Of a DNA stretch of 64,000 nucleotides, positions 38,323 through 45,695 are shown piece after piece. The translations under genes were made by a program, and so were the position numbers. Source of the stretch: Planctomycetota bacterium (GTDB lineage Bacteria > Planctomycetota > Planctomycetia > Pirellulales > PALSA-1355); contig QQVE01000065.1 in NCBI GenBank assembly GCA_003389325.1, positions 1 through 64,000 of the forward strand, read 5' to 3'. Each line of letters starts with the position of its first letter. Position 1 is the stretch's first letter. The notes below the pieces were generated by a model. The model saw only the letters and a list, made by a program, of their open reading frames with translations. It made no database searches and was not told the DNA's origin.

Positions 38323-39345
38323 ATGGCTACGGTTCTCGTTACCGGTGCCACCGGATTCATCGGCGCCAAACTCGTCGAGCGGCTGGCCCAACGGGGCGAT
38401 CACGTCACCTGCCTGGTGCGGGCCACGTCGAATCGCGCAAGCATCGAACGATCCGGCGTGCGCTTTATCGTGGGCGACGTTTGCGATGCCGACTCGGTGC
38501 GGAAAGCGGTCGGCGACGCCGAGGTCGTGTATCACCTGGCGGGCGTGGCTGCCGCGTTTCACACGTCGAGCTTGATGGAAGTCAACGCTGAGGGCTTCCG
38601 CAACGTGGCGGCGGCCTGCGCGGCGTGCCAACCGGCGCCCGTGCTGGTGAGCGTCTCGTCGCTGGCGGCGGCTGGTCCTTCGCCGCCGGATCGTCCGCGC
38701 ACCGAGAGCGATCCGCCCTGCCCCGTGTCGCACTACGGCCGCTCGAAGCGCGCCGCGGAGCTGATCGCCGAAGAGTACGCCGCCCGGGTGCCGATCACGG
38801 TGGTGCGGCCGCCGATCGTGTTCGGCGAGGGCGACCCGCAGATGCGCAACGTGTTTCGTTCGATCTTCCGCTACGGGGTGCACGTAGCCCTGGGCGTGGC
38901 CGGCTCGCACTACTCGTTGATCCACGTCGACGACCTGGTCGACTCGCTGATCGCCTGCGCCGACCGCGGCACCAGGCTGGCCCCGTCGAAAGAACATGCC
39001 GCCGATCCGCCGCCGGGCTATTACTTCGTGGCCAGCGACGAGCAGCCCACCTTTGCCGAGTTGGGGCGGATGATCGGCGCGAGCCTTGGCCGGCAGAGCG
39101 TGCGCATCCTCCGCAGCTCGGGCCCGGCACTGGTTTGGCCCGCCGCGGCCCTGGCCGAAGGCATCGCCCGCGTGCGAGGACGCCCGTACATTTTTAACTT
39201 CGACAAGGCCCGCGAGGCCACGGCCGGCAACTGGGTTTGCTCCACCCAGCACATTCGCCACGACGTCGGTTTTGCCCCGCAGGTCCCGGTTGCCGAGCGT
39301 CTGCGTCAAACCGCCGAGTGGTACCGCAGTCAGAATTGGCTGTAG
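38323..39345 (+). CDS. NAD-dependent epimerase/dehydratase (extended SDR)
   Basis: A 340-residue extended short-chain dehydrogenase. The Rossmann motif is VTGATGFIG (6-14) with 'CLVRATSN' after the second strand. The active site shows Ser in 'SVSSLAAAG' and the pair Tyr138 and Lys142 in HYGRSKRAAE. 'VVRPPIVFGEGDP' is the typical substrate-binding segment. The C-terminal 90 residues form the substrate cap. Members act on nucleotide sugars, sterols or flavanone-like compounds; the substrate cannot be assigned. It stands alone, transcribed away from nadA and followed by a repeat-rich spacer. Confidence 0.9.
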   Translation: MATVLVTGATGFIGAKLVERLAQRGDHVTCLVRATSNRASIERSGVRFIVGDVCDADSVRKAVGDAEVVYHLAGVAAAFHTSSLMEVNAEGFRNVAAACAACQPAPVLVSVSSLAAAGPSPPDRPRTESDPPCPVSHYGRSKRAAELIAEEYAARVPITVVRPPIVFGEGDPQMRNVFRSIFRYGVHVALGVAGSHYSLIHVDDLVDSLIACADRGTRLAPSKEHAADPPPGYYFVASDEQPTFAELGRMIGASLGRQSVRILRSSGPALVWPAAALAEGIARVRGRPYIFNFDKAREATAGNWVCSTQHIRHDVGFAPQVPVAERLRQTAEWYRSQNWL

Positions 39346-39392
39346 GTGACCAACTACGCTTAGTTGTCGGGTACAAGAACCGTGCGATCGTG

Positions 39393-39422
39393 GGTGCCAT
39401 GCTCACGCTCGCGTGAGCATGC
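39393..39422. repeat. Dispersed palindrome family C, second copy
   Basis: An exact reverse complement of the 30-bp unit at 33948-33977, with the near-perfect palindrome CATGCTCACGCTCGCGTGAG continuing to CATG. It lies between the epimerase gene and other repeats, in non-coding DNA. Confidence 0.85.
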
Positions 39423-39470
39423 TTGCGGGGCGCAAGCACTTCACCCTGACAAATTGACGTAGTTGGTCGA

Positions 39471-39716
39471 GTAGGTCATGCACCCCCGTGCAAAACAAGC
39501 TTTCTGACACTAGCCCGAAGCGCGAGCGAGGGTCCTCACCGTAAGCGCTAAACGACCGCAAGACCCTCGCTCGCGCTTCGGGCTAGTGTCAGCGAGTTCG
39601 CTGAGGTTCAGGGCGCCAACTTGTCGGGGGACACGCTTGCGCCTCCACATGCACCCCGCGCGTGACGTGCTTGCCAAGACGTGGCATGGCATGAAGTGCC
39701 GTCATGCACCCCCGTG
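39471..39716. repeat. Family D repeat segments (GTCATGCAC type)
   Basis: 39471-39500 starts GTAGGTCATGCACCC and ends ACAAGC. 39640-39716 contains 'CCAAGACGTGGCATGGCATG' followed by GTCATGCACCC. Both match, with changes, parts of the cleaner copy at 41102-41186 (AGACGTGGCGTGACACGAGA and two GTCATGCAC hairpins). They look like degraded or split copies, with the family B inverted repeat inserted between them. Confidence 0.65.
39505..39591. repeat. Perfect 30-bp inverted repeat, family B
   Basis: The left arm 39505-39534 (TGACACTAGCCCGAAGCGCG onward) and the right arm 39562-39591 are exact reverse complements around a 27-base loop. This is the most complete family B element in the window and could form a very stable hairpin in RNA or act as a small mobile unit. 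Confidence 0.9.
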
Positions 39717-39840
39717 CGCACGGAGAACATCACCTACAGGGCTCGTGGTGCGGTCCAACAACTCTCTGGTCATCGATTCGTGGGCCGATACCCTGCCCGA
39801 TCGCACGGCGAACGGGCAGGGGACAGCCGTGGTCGGACGA

Positions 39841-40569
39841 CTACTTCCGGATGCGCCAGGCCAATAAGCCGATGGCCGCCAGCGCTGCCAACAATAGCGA
39901 CGACGGTTCGGGCACGGCGGTGAGCGTCAACGAGGCGTCGTCGACGAAACCGACGCCCGGTACGCCCTGCGAATCGAAGAGCGAGGCATTGTTGTAGGCG
40001 AACTGCATCAGCAGGTAGGTCGTGTTGGCGGGCACGGCCGCGCCAACGATGTTGATCGCTTCCCAGGTGGTGACGTTGTTGTCGACGAAGCCACCGGAAA
40101 GCGTGTTGCTGCCCACGATGCTGAAGCCCAAACTGGCATAGGTGTTGTCGAGGTACGTGACGCTGACCGACGACACGGCCGCGGCAATGGTCGCCGGGGT
40201 GTTGAACAAACCGCTGGCGTCGACCGTCACCAGGTTGGCATTGATATCGACGGCATACGGTGAGACGTCGATGAGTTGGAATGACTGGGTCGTCAACCCG
40301 CCGTCGTCCGACATACCCAGCATCACGGCTCCGCTGGCGGGCGTGATGCCGAAAGCGGCGCCCGACAGGGCTCCCATTTCGGCGCCCCACACATTGGTGT
40401 TGTTCGGAGGGCCGAGAATCTGCACGTAATTGCCCAGCGGATTGTTCTCGAAGCTCGGGTCGGTCAGAAGGTTGCCCGTCGTGTAGGCGGCCTCGAGCGG
40501 CGCTGCGGCGATCGCTGCCAACAAGATTCCGAAAACGACGTTGGCGCAGCACATGGTTTGCTTGTTCAT
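39841..40569 (-). CDS. PEP-CTERM exported protein
   Basis: A 242-residue protein from ATG 40569 (MNKQTMCCANVVFGILL); the frame continues upstream, but the signal peptide fixes this start. The signal peptide is residues 1-27 (FGILLAAIAAAPLEAA). The mature part is a beta-sandwich-like domain with 'NLLTDPSFENNPLGNYVQI', a typical opening of PEP-CTERM carbohydrate-binding-like domains, and 'FVDDASLTLTAV' at the end. The sorting signal is VPEPSSLLLAALAAIGLLAW followed by RIRK. It is expected to be processed by an exosortase encoded elsewhere. Function unknown, probably in the surface or matrix. Confidence 0.88.
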   Translation of the reverse strand: MNKQTMCCANVVFGILLAAIAAAPLEAAYTTGNLLTDPSFENNPLGNYVQILGPPNNTNVWGAEMGALSGAAFGITPASGAVMLGMSDDGGLTTQSFQLIDVSPYAVDINANLVTVDASGLFNTPATIAAAVSSVSVTYLDNTYASLGFSIVGSNTLSGGFVDNNVTTWEAINIVGAAVPANTTYLLMQFAYNNASLFDSQGVPGVGFVDDASLTLTAVPEPSSLLLAALAAIGLLAWRIRK

Positions 40570-41197
40570 TAGTCGAGCCCTTTCCAAGGTAGTAGAGGAT
40601 TCCCTATCGCAAAGTGGTGAAGACGCACCTCGACCCGTTCCGAAAAGAGGGCGCACGCCGGGCGCGAGCAGGAATCGAACGCGCTAACGAAAAGCCCGCG
40701 GAGAGCACGGCGGCACCGGCGCGCGTGGCGCGGTTCGGCCAACCGTGTCATCGAGCGTTATGTGTCGGGGAGAGAACGCTGCCGGTAGTTCAGGCAGCCG
40801 AGTGGCAAGAGAGGCACAGAATCGACGAGTGCATGACTTCGCACGCCGGGTGGACTCATGAGACACCCCACATCTGAGCTGAGCGCACACACCATGCGCC
40901 GAATGCCCACCCGCCCGCCGCGAGGACCGGGGCACACACGAGAGCCTCGTGCAACGGCCGAGTCTTCAACACCTTGCCGAAATTGAAGTCGGCAACGGGC
41001 ATTTCGGGCCGCGTCATCATATCGTTGGCCGGAGCGTCGTCAATCAGGCGACAGAAAAAAAGTTGCAATTGTGGACCCTAATGGGCGAAGACGCACAGGC
41101 TGTAGGTCATGCACCCTGTGCATGACAAGCTCCCGCAAGACGTGGCGTGACACGAGATCCTGTCATGCACGGAGTGCATGACCTACACATCGCGCGC
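40570..41197. other. Gene-free stretch with a family D repeat at its right end
   Basis: About 630 bases upstream of the PEP-CTERM gene and downstream of the DinB gene. A 70-codon open frame on the minus strand (40856-41068) has no recognisable domain or ribosome-binding site and is left out. The right end holds the family D repeat. The segment beside 40569 probably carries the PEP-CTERM gene promoter. Confidence 0.5.
41102..41186. repeat. Family D repeat: two GTCATGCAC hairpins around a shared middle
   Basis: GTCATGCAC-CCT-GTGCATGAC (41106-41126) and GTCATGCAC-GGA-GTGCATGAC (41162-41182) are each perfect 9-bp stems with 3-base loops. The outer sequences GTAGG and CCTAC are inverted too, so the whole 85-bp unit is roughly symmetric. 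The middle AGACGTGGCGTGACACGAGA is related to 39667-39695. It lies just downstream of the DinB gene stop. Confidence 0.85.
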
Positions 41198-41680
41198 CTA
41201 CACCCCCGGCATGCCTTGGGCCCGCCGCCAGGCGGAGCGTTGGACCAAGTGCTGGCCTTGATGTGACGTGAGGATGTGGACCATGGCCACGCCGACCGTG
41301 GGCAGCGAGGCCCGCAGCTTGGGATTGGGGAACTCCTTGTCCAAGTCCTCCGGCGACGCCGCTTTCACAGTGTCGACGATGCGCTGGTAGTTCGCCAGAT
41401 AGGCCGCCATCAGCTCTTCTTTCGAGGGGTACTTGTCGCGCTCGGGCTGCGGCTGCGAGGGGACGTTGAACAGGGCCTTCCACTCCGGCGACATCGTGGG
41501 CTTCTGTCCCCACACCGCGATCATCGAATCGAACACGTAGGCCAGATGACCCAGCACCCAAGCCGCATGGTTCATGCCCGGGGCCGGCTGGGCGGCCATC
41601 TGCTCCTCGGGAATGTCGGCCATCAGGCGTTTGGCGTAGTCGATGTTCGCTTCGGCGGCGCGGAGAACGTGGTCGAGCAT
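41198..41680 (-). CDS. DinB superfamily protein
   Basis: A 160-residue four-helix protein from ATG 41680; the longer frame upstream overlaps the next gene and is not protein-like. The metal-binding His are visible: His45 in WVLGHLAYV, and the late pair in TSHQGQHL (about 137-141). DinB/YfiT proteins bind a divalent metal. Members include damage-inducible proteins of unknown role and thiol transferases for bacillithiol or mycothiol-like cofactors. The gene starts 19 bases after the stop of the TPR gene and may share its transcript. Confidence 0.85.
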   Translation of the reverse strand: MLDHVLRAAEANIDYAKRLMADIPEEQMAAQPAPGMNHAAWVLGHLAYVFDSMIAVWGQKPTMSPEWKALFNVPSQPQPERDKYPSKEELMAAYLANYQRIVDTVKAASPEDLDKEFPNPKLRASLPTVGVAMVHILTSHQGQHLVQRSAWRRAQGMPGV

Positions 41681-41699
41681 GGCTGGGCTCCTGGTGGCG

Positions 41700-42644
41700 T
41701 CAAGATTCGGCGAGCGGCGGCAATTTCCGGCCGGCGCGCAGTGAATTACACTCCCTGCGCACGCGTCTGGCAAGCCAGCGCCGGCCGGCGGCCCGCAATC
41801 CACCGGCGGCCTCGGCGAGAAAGCGACTTCGCGCGTCGACTTCGAGCGGCGTTTCCTCCTGGAAGAAGCAAACCGACGCACGGCTCGCCGGCACGGCCTG
41901 CTTCCAGGCCGCGGCAGCCGCCCGCTTCTCGCCCCGATCGCCGCAAAGCAGCGCACGGACGTGCCACAACCGGCACAGCGTATGCTGCGAGCCGGGCATG
42001 GCTCGCAGAGCACCACCTCCCTCCATCATTGCCAAGGCCTCGTCGAGCAACGCGCCGGCTTCTTCACGCTCCCCCGCCAGGCGGCGCTGAGCCGCGATTT
42101 CGCCAAGCACGGACGCGCGAATCTGCGCGTACACGGGTTCCACAGGTAGCTCTGCTAGGCATTCCCGTAGTGAGGCCTCCACTTCCGGCGAATGCTCCGC
42201 GGGACCTGCGAGATCGGCAAACTGACGCGCGACCATCGCATGGAAGACGTCGAGACCATTCTCCGTCGCCAGTGCGTTGCCCCGCCGGCCGTGTTCGAAC
42301 GCCTCGTCGTGCCGGCCTAGAAACTGGCACAGCCGCCCCAGACGCATGTGCGTACGTGCGGCTTGATAATCCTCCGAGTCGATTGCCAACTTCTGCCGAT
42401 AGAGTTCCTCGGCCGCTTCCCAGTCGCCGCGCTCGATCGCTTCGTCGGCTTCCGCGTCAAGCTTGTCGGCAGGCGTCTCCTCCGGTGGATGCTCCAGGGC
42501 CCACACGAAAGCCTTGAAAACCTGGGTCGCCGCTTCGTCGAAGCGCTCCTCGTTCACGCAGTCGCCATACGCCTTGATGATCGCGCCGAACTCCTCATCG
42601 TCGGCCGGGGTGGTGGACGGATCGTCGCGTTCCTTCTCGACCAC
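41700..42644 (-). CDS. TPR-like helical repeat protein
   Basis: A 314-residue protein made almost wholly of helices. TPR-like units are recognisable at about 60-95 ('KLDAEADEAIERGDWEAAEE') and 95-130 ('ARTHMRLGRLCQFLGRHDEA'), with further degenerate units to about 270. A basic tail follows. No signal peptide, so it is probably cytoplasmic and mediates protein contacts. The partner is unknown. The gene is followed 19 bases later by the DinB gene. Confidence 0.7.
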   Translation of the reverse strand: MVEKERDDPSTTPADDEEFGAIIKAYGDCVNEERFDEAATQVFKAFVWALEHPPEETPADKLDAEADEAIERGDWEAAEELYRQKLAIDSEDYQAARTHMRLGRLCQFLGRHDEAFEHGRRGNALATENGLDVFHAMVARQFADLAGPAEHSPEVEASLRECLAELPVEPVYAQIRASVLGEIAAQRRLAGEREEAGALLDEALAMMEGGGALRAMPGSQHTLCRLWHVRALLCGDRGEKRAAAAAWKQAVPASRASVCFFQEETPLEVDARSRFLAEAAGGLRAAGRRWLARRVRRECNSLRAGRKLPPLAES

Positions 42645-42818
42645 GGCATGGTCCCCACTAAAGCACGCAAGATTTGCAACTCGTCCCGTGCCTGCATTGT
42701 AGCCGATTTGCAGCCCACGCCGGTCCGCAGGATTGCGGCAACCAGAGGGCCGACATACGATTTCACGCGACGCGTGAGGGCGAAAGACTTGCTAGTGCGA
42801 TTGGAAACCGCGAAGCCC

Positions 42819-43001
42819 ATGACCCCTGAAGGCGCCTACATCTGCGATGCGTGCGGCGAGGAGATCGTTGTTCCGCTCGATCTCTCGCAGGGAGCGACGC
42901 AGCAGTACGTCGAAGACTGCCCGGTCTGCTGCCGGCCGAATGTGATCCACGTCGAGATCGATGAAGAGGGCGAAGCCCGGGTGTGGGCCGAGGCCGAATA
43001 G
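42819..43001 (+). CDS. CPXCG-motif cysteine-rich small protein
   Basis: A 60-residue protein. The open frame begins at 42348, but the upstream part is antisense to the TPR gene, so ATG 42819 (MTPEGAYICDACGEE) is chosen. It shows C9xxC12 and C34PVC37 with an additional Cys38, matching the small 'Cys-rich CPXCG' family that probably forms a zinc ribbon. The C-terminus is acidic (HVEIDEEGEARVWAEAE). Function unknown. It ends ten bases before the convergent GH64-like gene. Confidence 0.75.
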   Translation: MTPEGAYICDACGEEIVVPLDLSQGATQQYVEDCPVCCRPNVIHVEIDEEGEARVWAEAE

Positions 43002-43010
43002 CGGCCCTGC

Positions 43011-45260
43011 TCAGCCGGCGCGGCGACTGCTGAGGAACAGCCGCAGCCCGGGAAAGGCCACCCGGCCCATCAGCTCGACGAGTTCTTCGGCCTCGTCGGG
43101 CGATTCGTCTTCGTCGGCCAGTTCCGGCTCGTCGAGTTCGCTGGCCAACAAAGCCATGGCGGCGTCGATCGAACTCGTGATTCCAGACGGCGCAGCGGCG
43201 GCGGAAGCACTGGCGACCGAGAGCGACTCGCTCGCCGCAACGTCGTCGTCGGACGAGTCATTGCCACTCGACGCCAGCAAGAACCGCAGAGAGCTCTGGC
43301 TGGAGGGAGACGACTTGGCGGCCCACGGGCCCAGCGTGATCGTCACGTCGGAGAAGCTGGCCACGCCGATATCCGAAGCGTGGCCCCCCTGATCGTCGAA
43401 GGCGAAGCCGTAGGCCAGGCCGCCGATGCTGATGTCGTCGCGGTGCATGAACTCCGCGTAGCGGTTGTGGTTCTGGTCGGTCGTGTAGAACTTGCTGCCG
43501 TCGGCCCAGGTGCCGGTGGGGTCGCTGGCGTCGTAGCCGGGCAGCAGCGCCACGCCGCGGTTCAGGGCCGAGACGATCTGGTTTTCGAGGTTGGCCAGCG
43601 TGACCAACTCGTCGGCGGTGTACTCGCCGCTGCGGTACTTGTTGTCGGCGAACACGCCGTTGCACGAAAACACCATCTCCGAGGGCGAAAGACTGGCCAC
43701 GTTGGCGTTGATGTCGGCGCTGGGAGCGTTGCGCACCGGCAACTGCGGCGAGTAGCCGGCCCAGTAGTACTTGTTCTGGTTGAAGAACGGGTAGTAGATG
43801 TCGAGTTCGGCTCCGCCCATCACGCCCTGTTGCGTGAACCGCATCACAGTGGGGTTGAGGCCGTCGGTGATGACCTCGCCCTCCCACACCTGTTGCGGTT
43901 CGCCGTCCGGCTTGTAGCCCAACTCGAGCTTGCTGGTCGTGTTGTGGTACTTGGTGAACAGGGCGTCGATGGCGGCATTGAAGTAGCCGTTGTAGCCCAG
44001 CCGGGTCACCGAGTCGAAGTAGACGATGGCTTCCTGCTGGTGGGCCACGGCCGTGGTGTCGAACTGGCCGCGAATGACCGACCAGGTGGTGGTGCCGTTG
44101 GGGTTCGTGCTTTGCTTGCCGGTAACGGTGACGATCTCGTTGCCGATCCGCAGCCGGAAAGGATAGGTGTCGGGAAAGCCAACGGTGTTTTCCACGGTGA
44201 GCGAGGTCTGGCTGGCGGTGATGGCGGGGCCGAGCGGTTTCACTAGCGCCGACATCACGTGCGGGGCGGCCGTGGTGCCGTCGACGCCGCGGGTGACGGT
44301 CCAGTTGGTCGTGCCGTCGCGCAGCTTGGCCACGCCGTCGACCTGGATCACCTCGTTGAAGATCTTGACCTTGAAGGGGGTGGCGGTGGGAAAGCCCGCG
44401 GCGTCGACGTGGAGCGTGGTGTCGGTGGCGTTGATGGCATTGAGCAGAAAGGTCTCGGTCTGCAGCTTGTTGATGGCGACGGTGGCGTCGTCCATCACGT
44501 CGCTGGGATTGGTGATGCGGTAGGTGCCCCAGTTCTTGTCCGAGGTGGGCCACAGGCTGACGGCGAAGGGGTCGTTGGCGTTGCTGGTGAAATCCTGGTA
44601 CTGGTCGATCACGTAGTCGCGCAGCGCGTCGACGCCCACGCTGGTGCTGTCCACCTTGACCTGGACCGGGATGCCGAACTGGTCGATCGTCGAGGTGTTG
44701 ATGTTGAGATTGCCCGTCGGATTGTTGGGCGCGTTGTAGGTGAACTCGATGAAGTCGTAGAACTCGGACTCCGTGGGCACCGGCGCGTTGACCGTGCCGT
44801 CGGCGTTGACCGTCACTTCCAGCGGCTTGTTGAGGGAGAAGATCATCCGCGCCGACTTGGGGCCGTAGCTCGACCCCGGCAGCGTCTCGGGCACGGTCAG
44901 GGTATAGGTGTGGTCCGACGTTTTGGTGAACGTGTTGAGCGTGTAGTTGGGGATCAGCCGCTGACCGTTGCCGTTGGGCGTGATGCTGGTGGTCGGGTGC
45001 GCCGTGCCCGAGGTGTCGAAGTAGTAGTAGTTGGCGCCCGAGTTGTCCTCGGCGTAGATGGCGACGTTGACTTGGGTGTCGAACCAGGCGAACCTGCCGC
45101 TGGCGTAGCCGACCTGGTCGTTGACGGTCGTGAACGTGGCGTCGAGCACTTCGCGGCTTTCGAGCGCCTCGAAGGTGGTCGCGCGCGGCCGGGGGCGCCC
45201 GCCGTGCCGAGGGGACAGCGCACTCCAGAACTCGCCGAACGTCGGGTGGATGCGTTCCAT
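43011..45260 (-). CDS. LEPR-type exported protein with GH64/thaumatin-like beta-1,3-glucanase domain
   Basis: A 749-residue protein from ATG 45260. Residues 29-41 (TFEALESREVLDA) are a variant of the LEPR export motif. Residues about 45-230 and 440-700 carry the glucanase-like domain: 'QVNVAIYAEDNSGANYYYFD', 'EFYDFIEFTYNAPNNPTGNL', then 'INTSTIDQFGIPVQVKV', which resembles the GH64 'ID.FGIP' segment. 'GYNGYFNAAIDALFTKYHN' and 'NHNRYAEFMHRDDISIGGLA' follow. Between them lie repeated Ig-like or bacterial-surface segments with 'FKVKIFNEVIQVDGVAKLRD' and 'FRLRIGNEIVTVTGKQ'. The tail is Ser/Ala/Asp-rich. It probably binds or cuts beta-1,3-glucan outside the cell; catalytic residues were not mapped. 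Confidence 0.75.
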   Translation of the reverse strand: MERIHPTFGEFWSALSPRHGGRPRPRATTFEALESREVLDATFTTVNDQVGYASGRFAWFDTQVNVAIYAEDNSGANYYYFDTSGTAHPTTSITPNGNGQRLIPNYTLNTFTKTSDHTYTLTVPETLPGSSYGPKSARMIFSLNKPLEVTVNADGTVNAPVPTESEFYDFIEFTYNAPNNPTGNLNINTSTIDQFGIPVQVKVDSTSVGVDALRDYVIDQYQDFTSNANDPFAVSLWPTSDKNWGTYRITNPSDVMDDATVAINKLQTETFLLNAINATDTTLHVDAAGFPTATPFKVKIFNEVIQVDGVAKLRDGTTNWTVTRGVDGTTAAPHVMSALVKPLGPAITASQTSLTVENTVGFPDTYPFRLRIGNEIVTVTGKQSTNPNGTTTWSVIRGQFDTTAVAHQQEAIVYFDSVTRLGYNGYFNAAIDALFTKYHNTTSKLELGYKPDGEPQQVWEGEVITDGLNPTVMRFTQQGVMGGAELDIYYPFFNQNKYYWAGYSPQLPVRNAPSADINANVASLSPSEMVFSCNGVFADNKYRSGEYTADELVTLANLENQIVSALNRGVALLPGYDASDPTGTWADGSKFYTTDQNHNRYAEFMHRDDISIGGLAYGFAFDDQGGHASDIGVASFSDVTITLGPWAAKSSPSSQSSLRFLLASSGNDSSDDDVAASESLSVASASAAAAPSGITSSIDAAMALLASELDEPELADEDESPDEAEELVELMGRVAFPGLRLFLSSRRAG

Positions 45261-45695
45261 AGAGTCAGATGCCGGCGGCAACCTGCTGCCGAACGTTGCG
45301 CACGCGCTTCTTGCAACCGCAGTGATAGGAGCGACGTGTGCGGCGCTGGGAAACGCGCCGCGCATGGGCGACGGGCAGGCGTGGTGAGGCCGGTCTTGGG
45401 GGCGAATGGGGAGGGGTTGGGTCTACGTATATAGGTCCTTATCGGATACGCCCCCCCGGCGGGCGACTTTTTCCGCCGAGTTGCGCGCTTTGCAGCACGC
45501 TGGCGGAAGTCTGCTAGCGTCGAGCGCGATGACGGTTGGGGCCGGAATCGGCGCGGCCTGTGCCGGCACGGCGCACCGATCGCCCCGCGCGGTCGAGGCG
45601 CAGGCGAGGATTCGGTCACGGCCATCCGAAACCGATCCTCGCCTGCACCCCAGTGGGCGACCGACCCGATAACGCGCCTATTGCTCGGGCGTGGC
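45261..45695. other. Gene-free stretch between two LEPR-protein genes
   Basis: About 435 bases between the GH64-like gene start and the peroxidase gene end. Open frames here are shadows of the over-extended GH64 frame. An AT-rich patch near 45426-45445 (TACGTATATAGGTCC) could belong to the GH64 promoter on the minus strand, but no full promoter can be named. Confidence 0.4.

Larger units (their letters stand above)
39346..39840. other. Gene-free spacer packed with dispersed repeats
   Basis: About 495 bases between the epimerase gene and a convergent PEP-CTERM gene. It holds one family C palindrome (39393-39422), a perfect family B inverted repeat (39505-39591) and two family D segments (39471-39500 and 39640-39716). 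The open frames here read through the repeats (TSPKRERG, HAHASVSMAP) and are not supported as genes. Confidence 0.8.

Noticed and set aside
39510..39692. Short ORF encoding TSPKRERGS
   Set aside because: It reads through the family B palindromic repeat. This peptide is a known spurious annotation in planctomycete genomes.
40856..41068. 70-codon ORF on the minus strand
   Set aside because: No domain, no ribosome-binding site, and it lies between repeats. A short real gene cannot be excluded, but support is lacking.
42348..42818. Upstream extension of the CPXCG protein frame
   Set aside because: This part is antisense to the TPR gene. The natural start with the Cys motif is ATG 42819.
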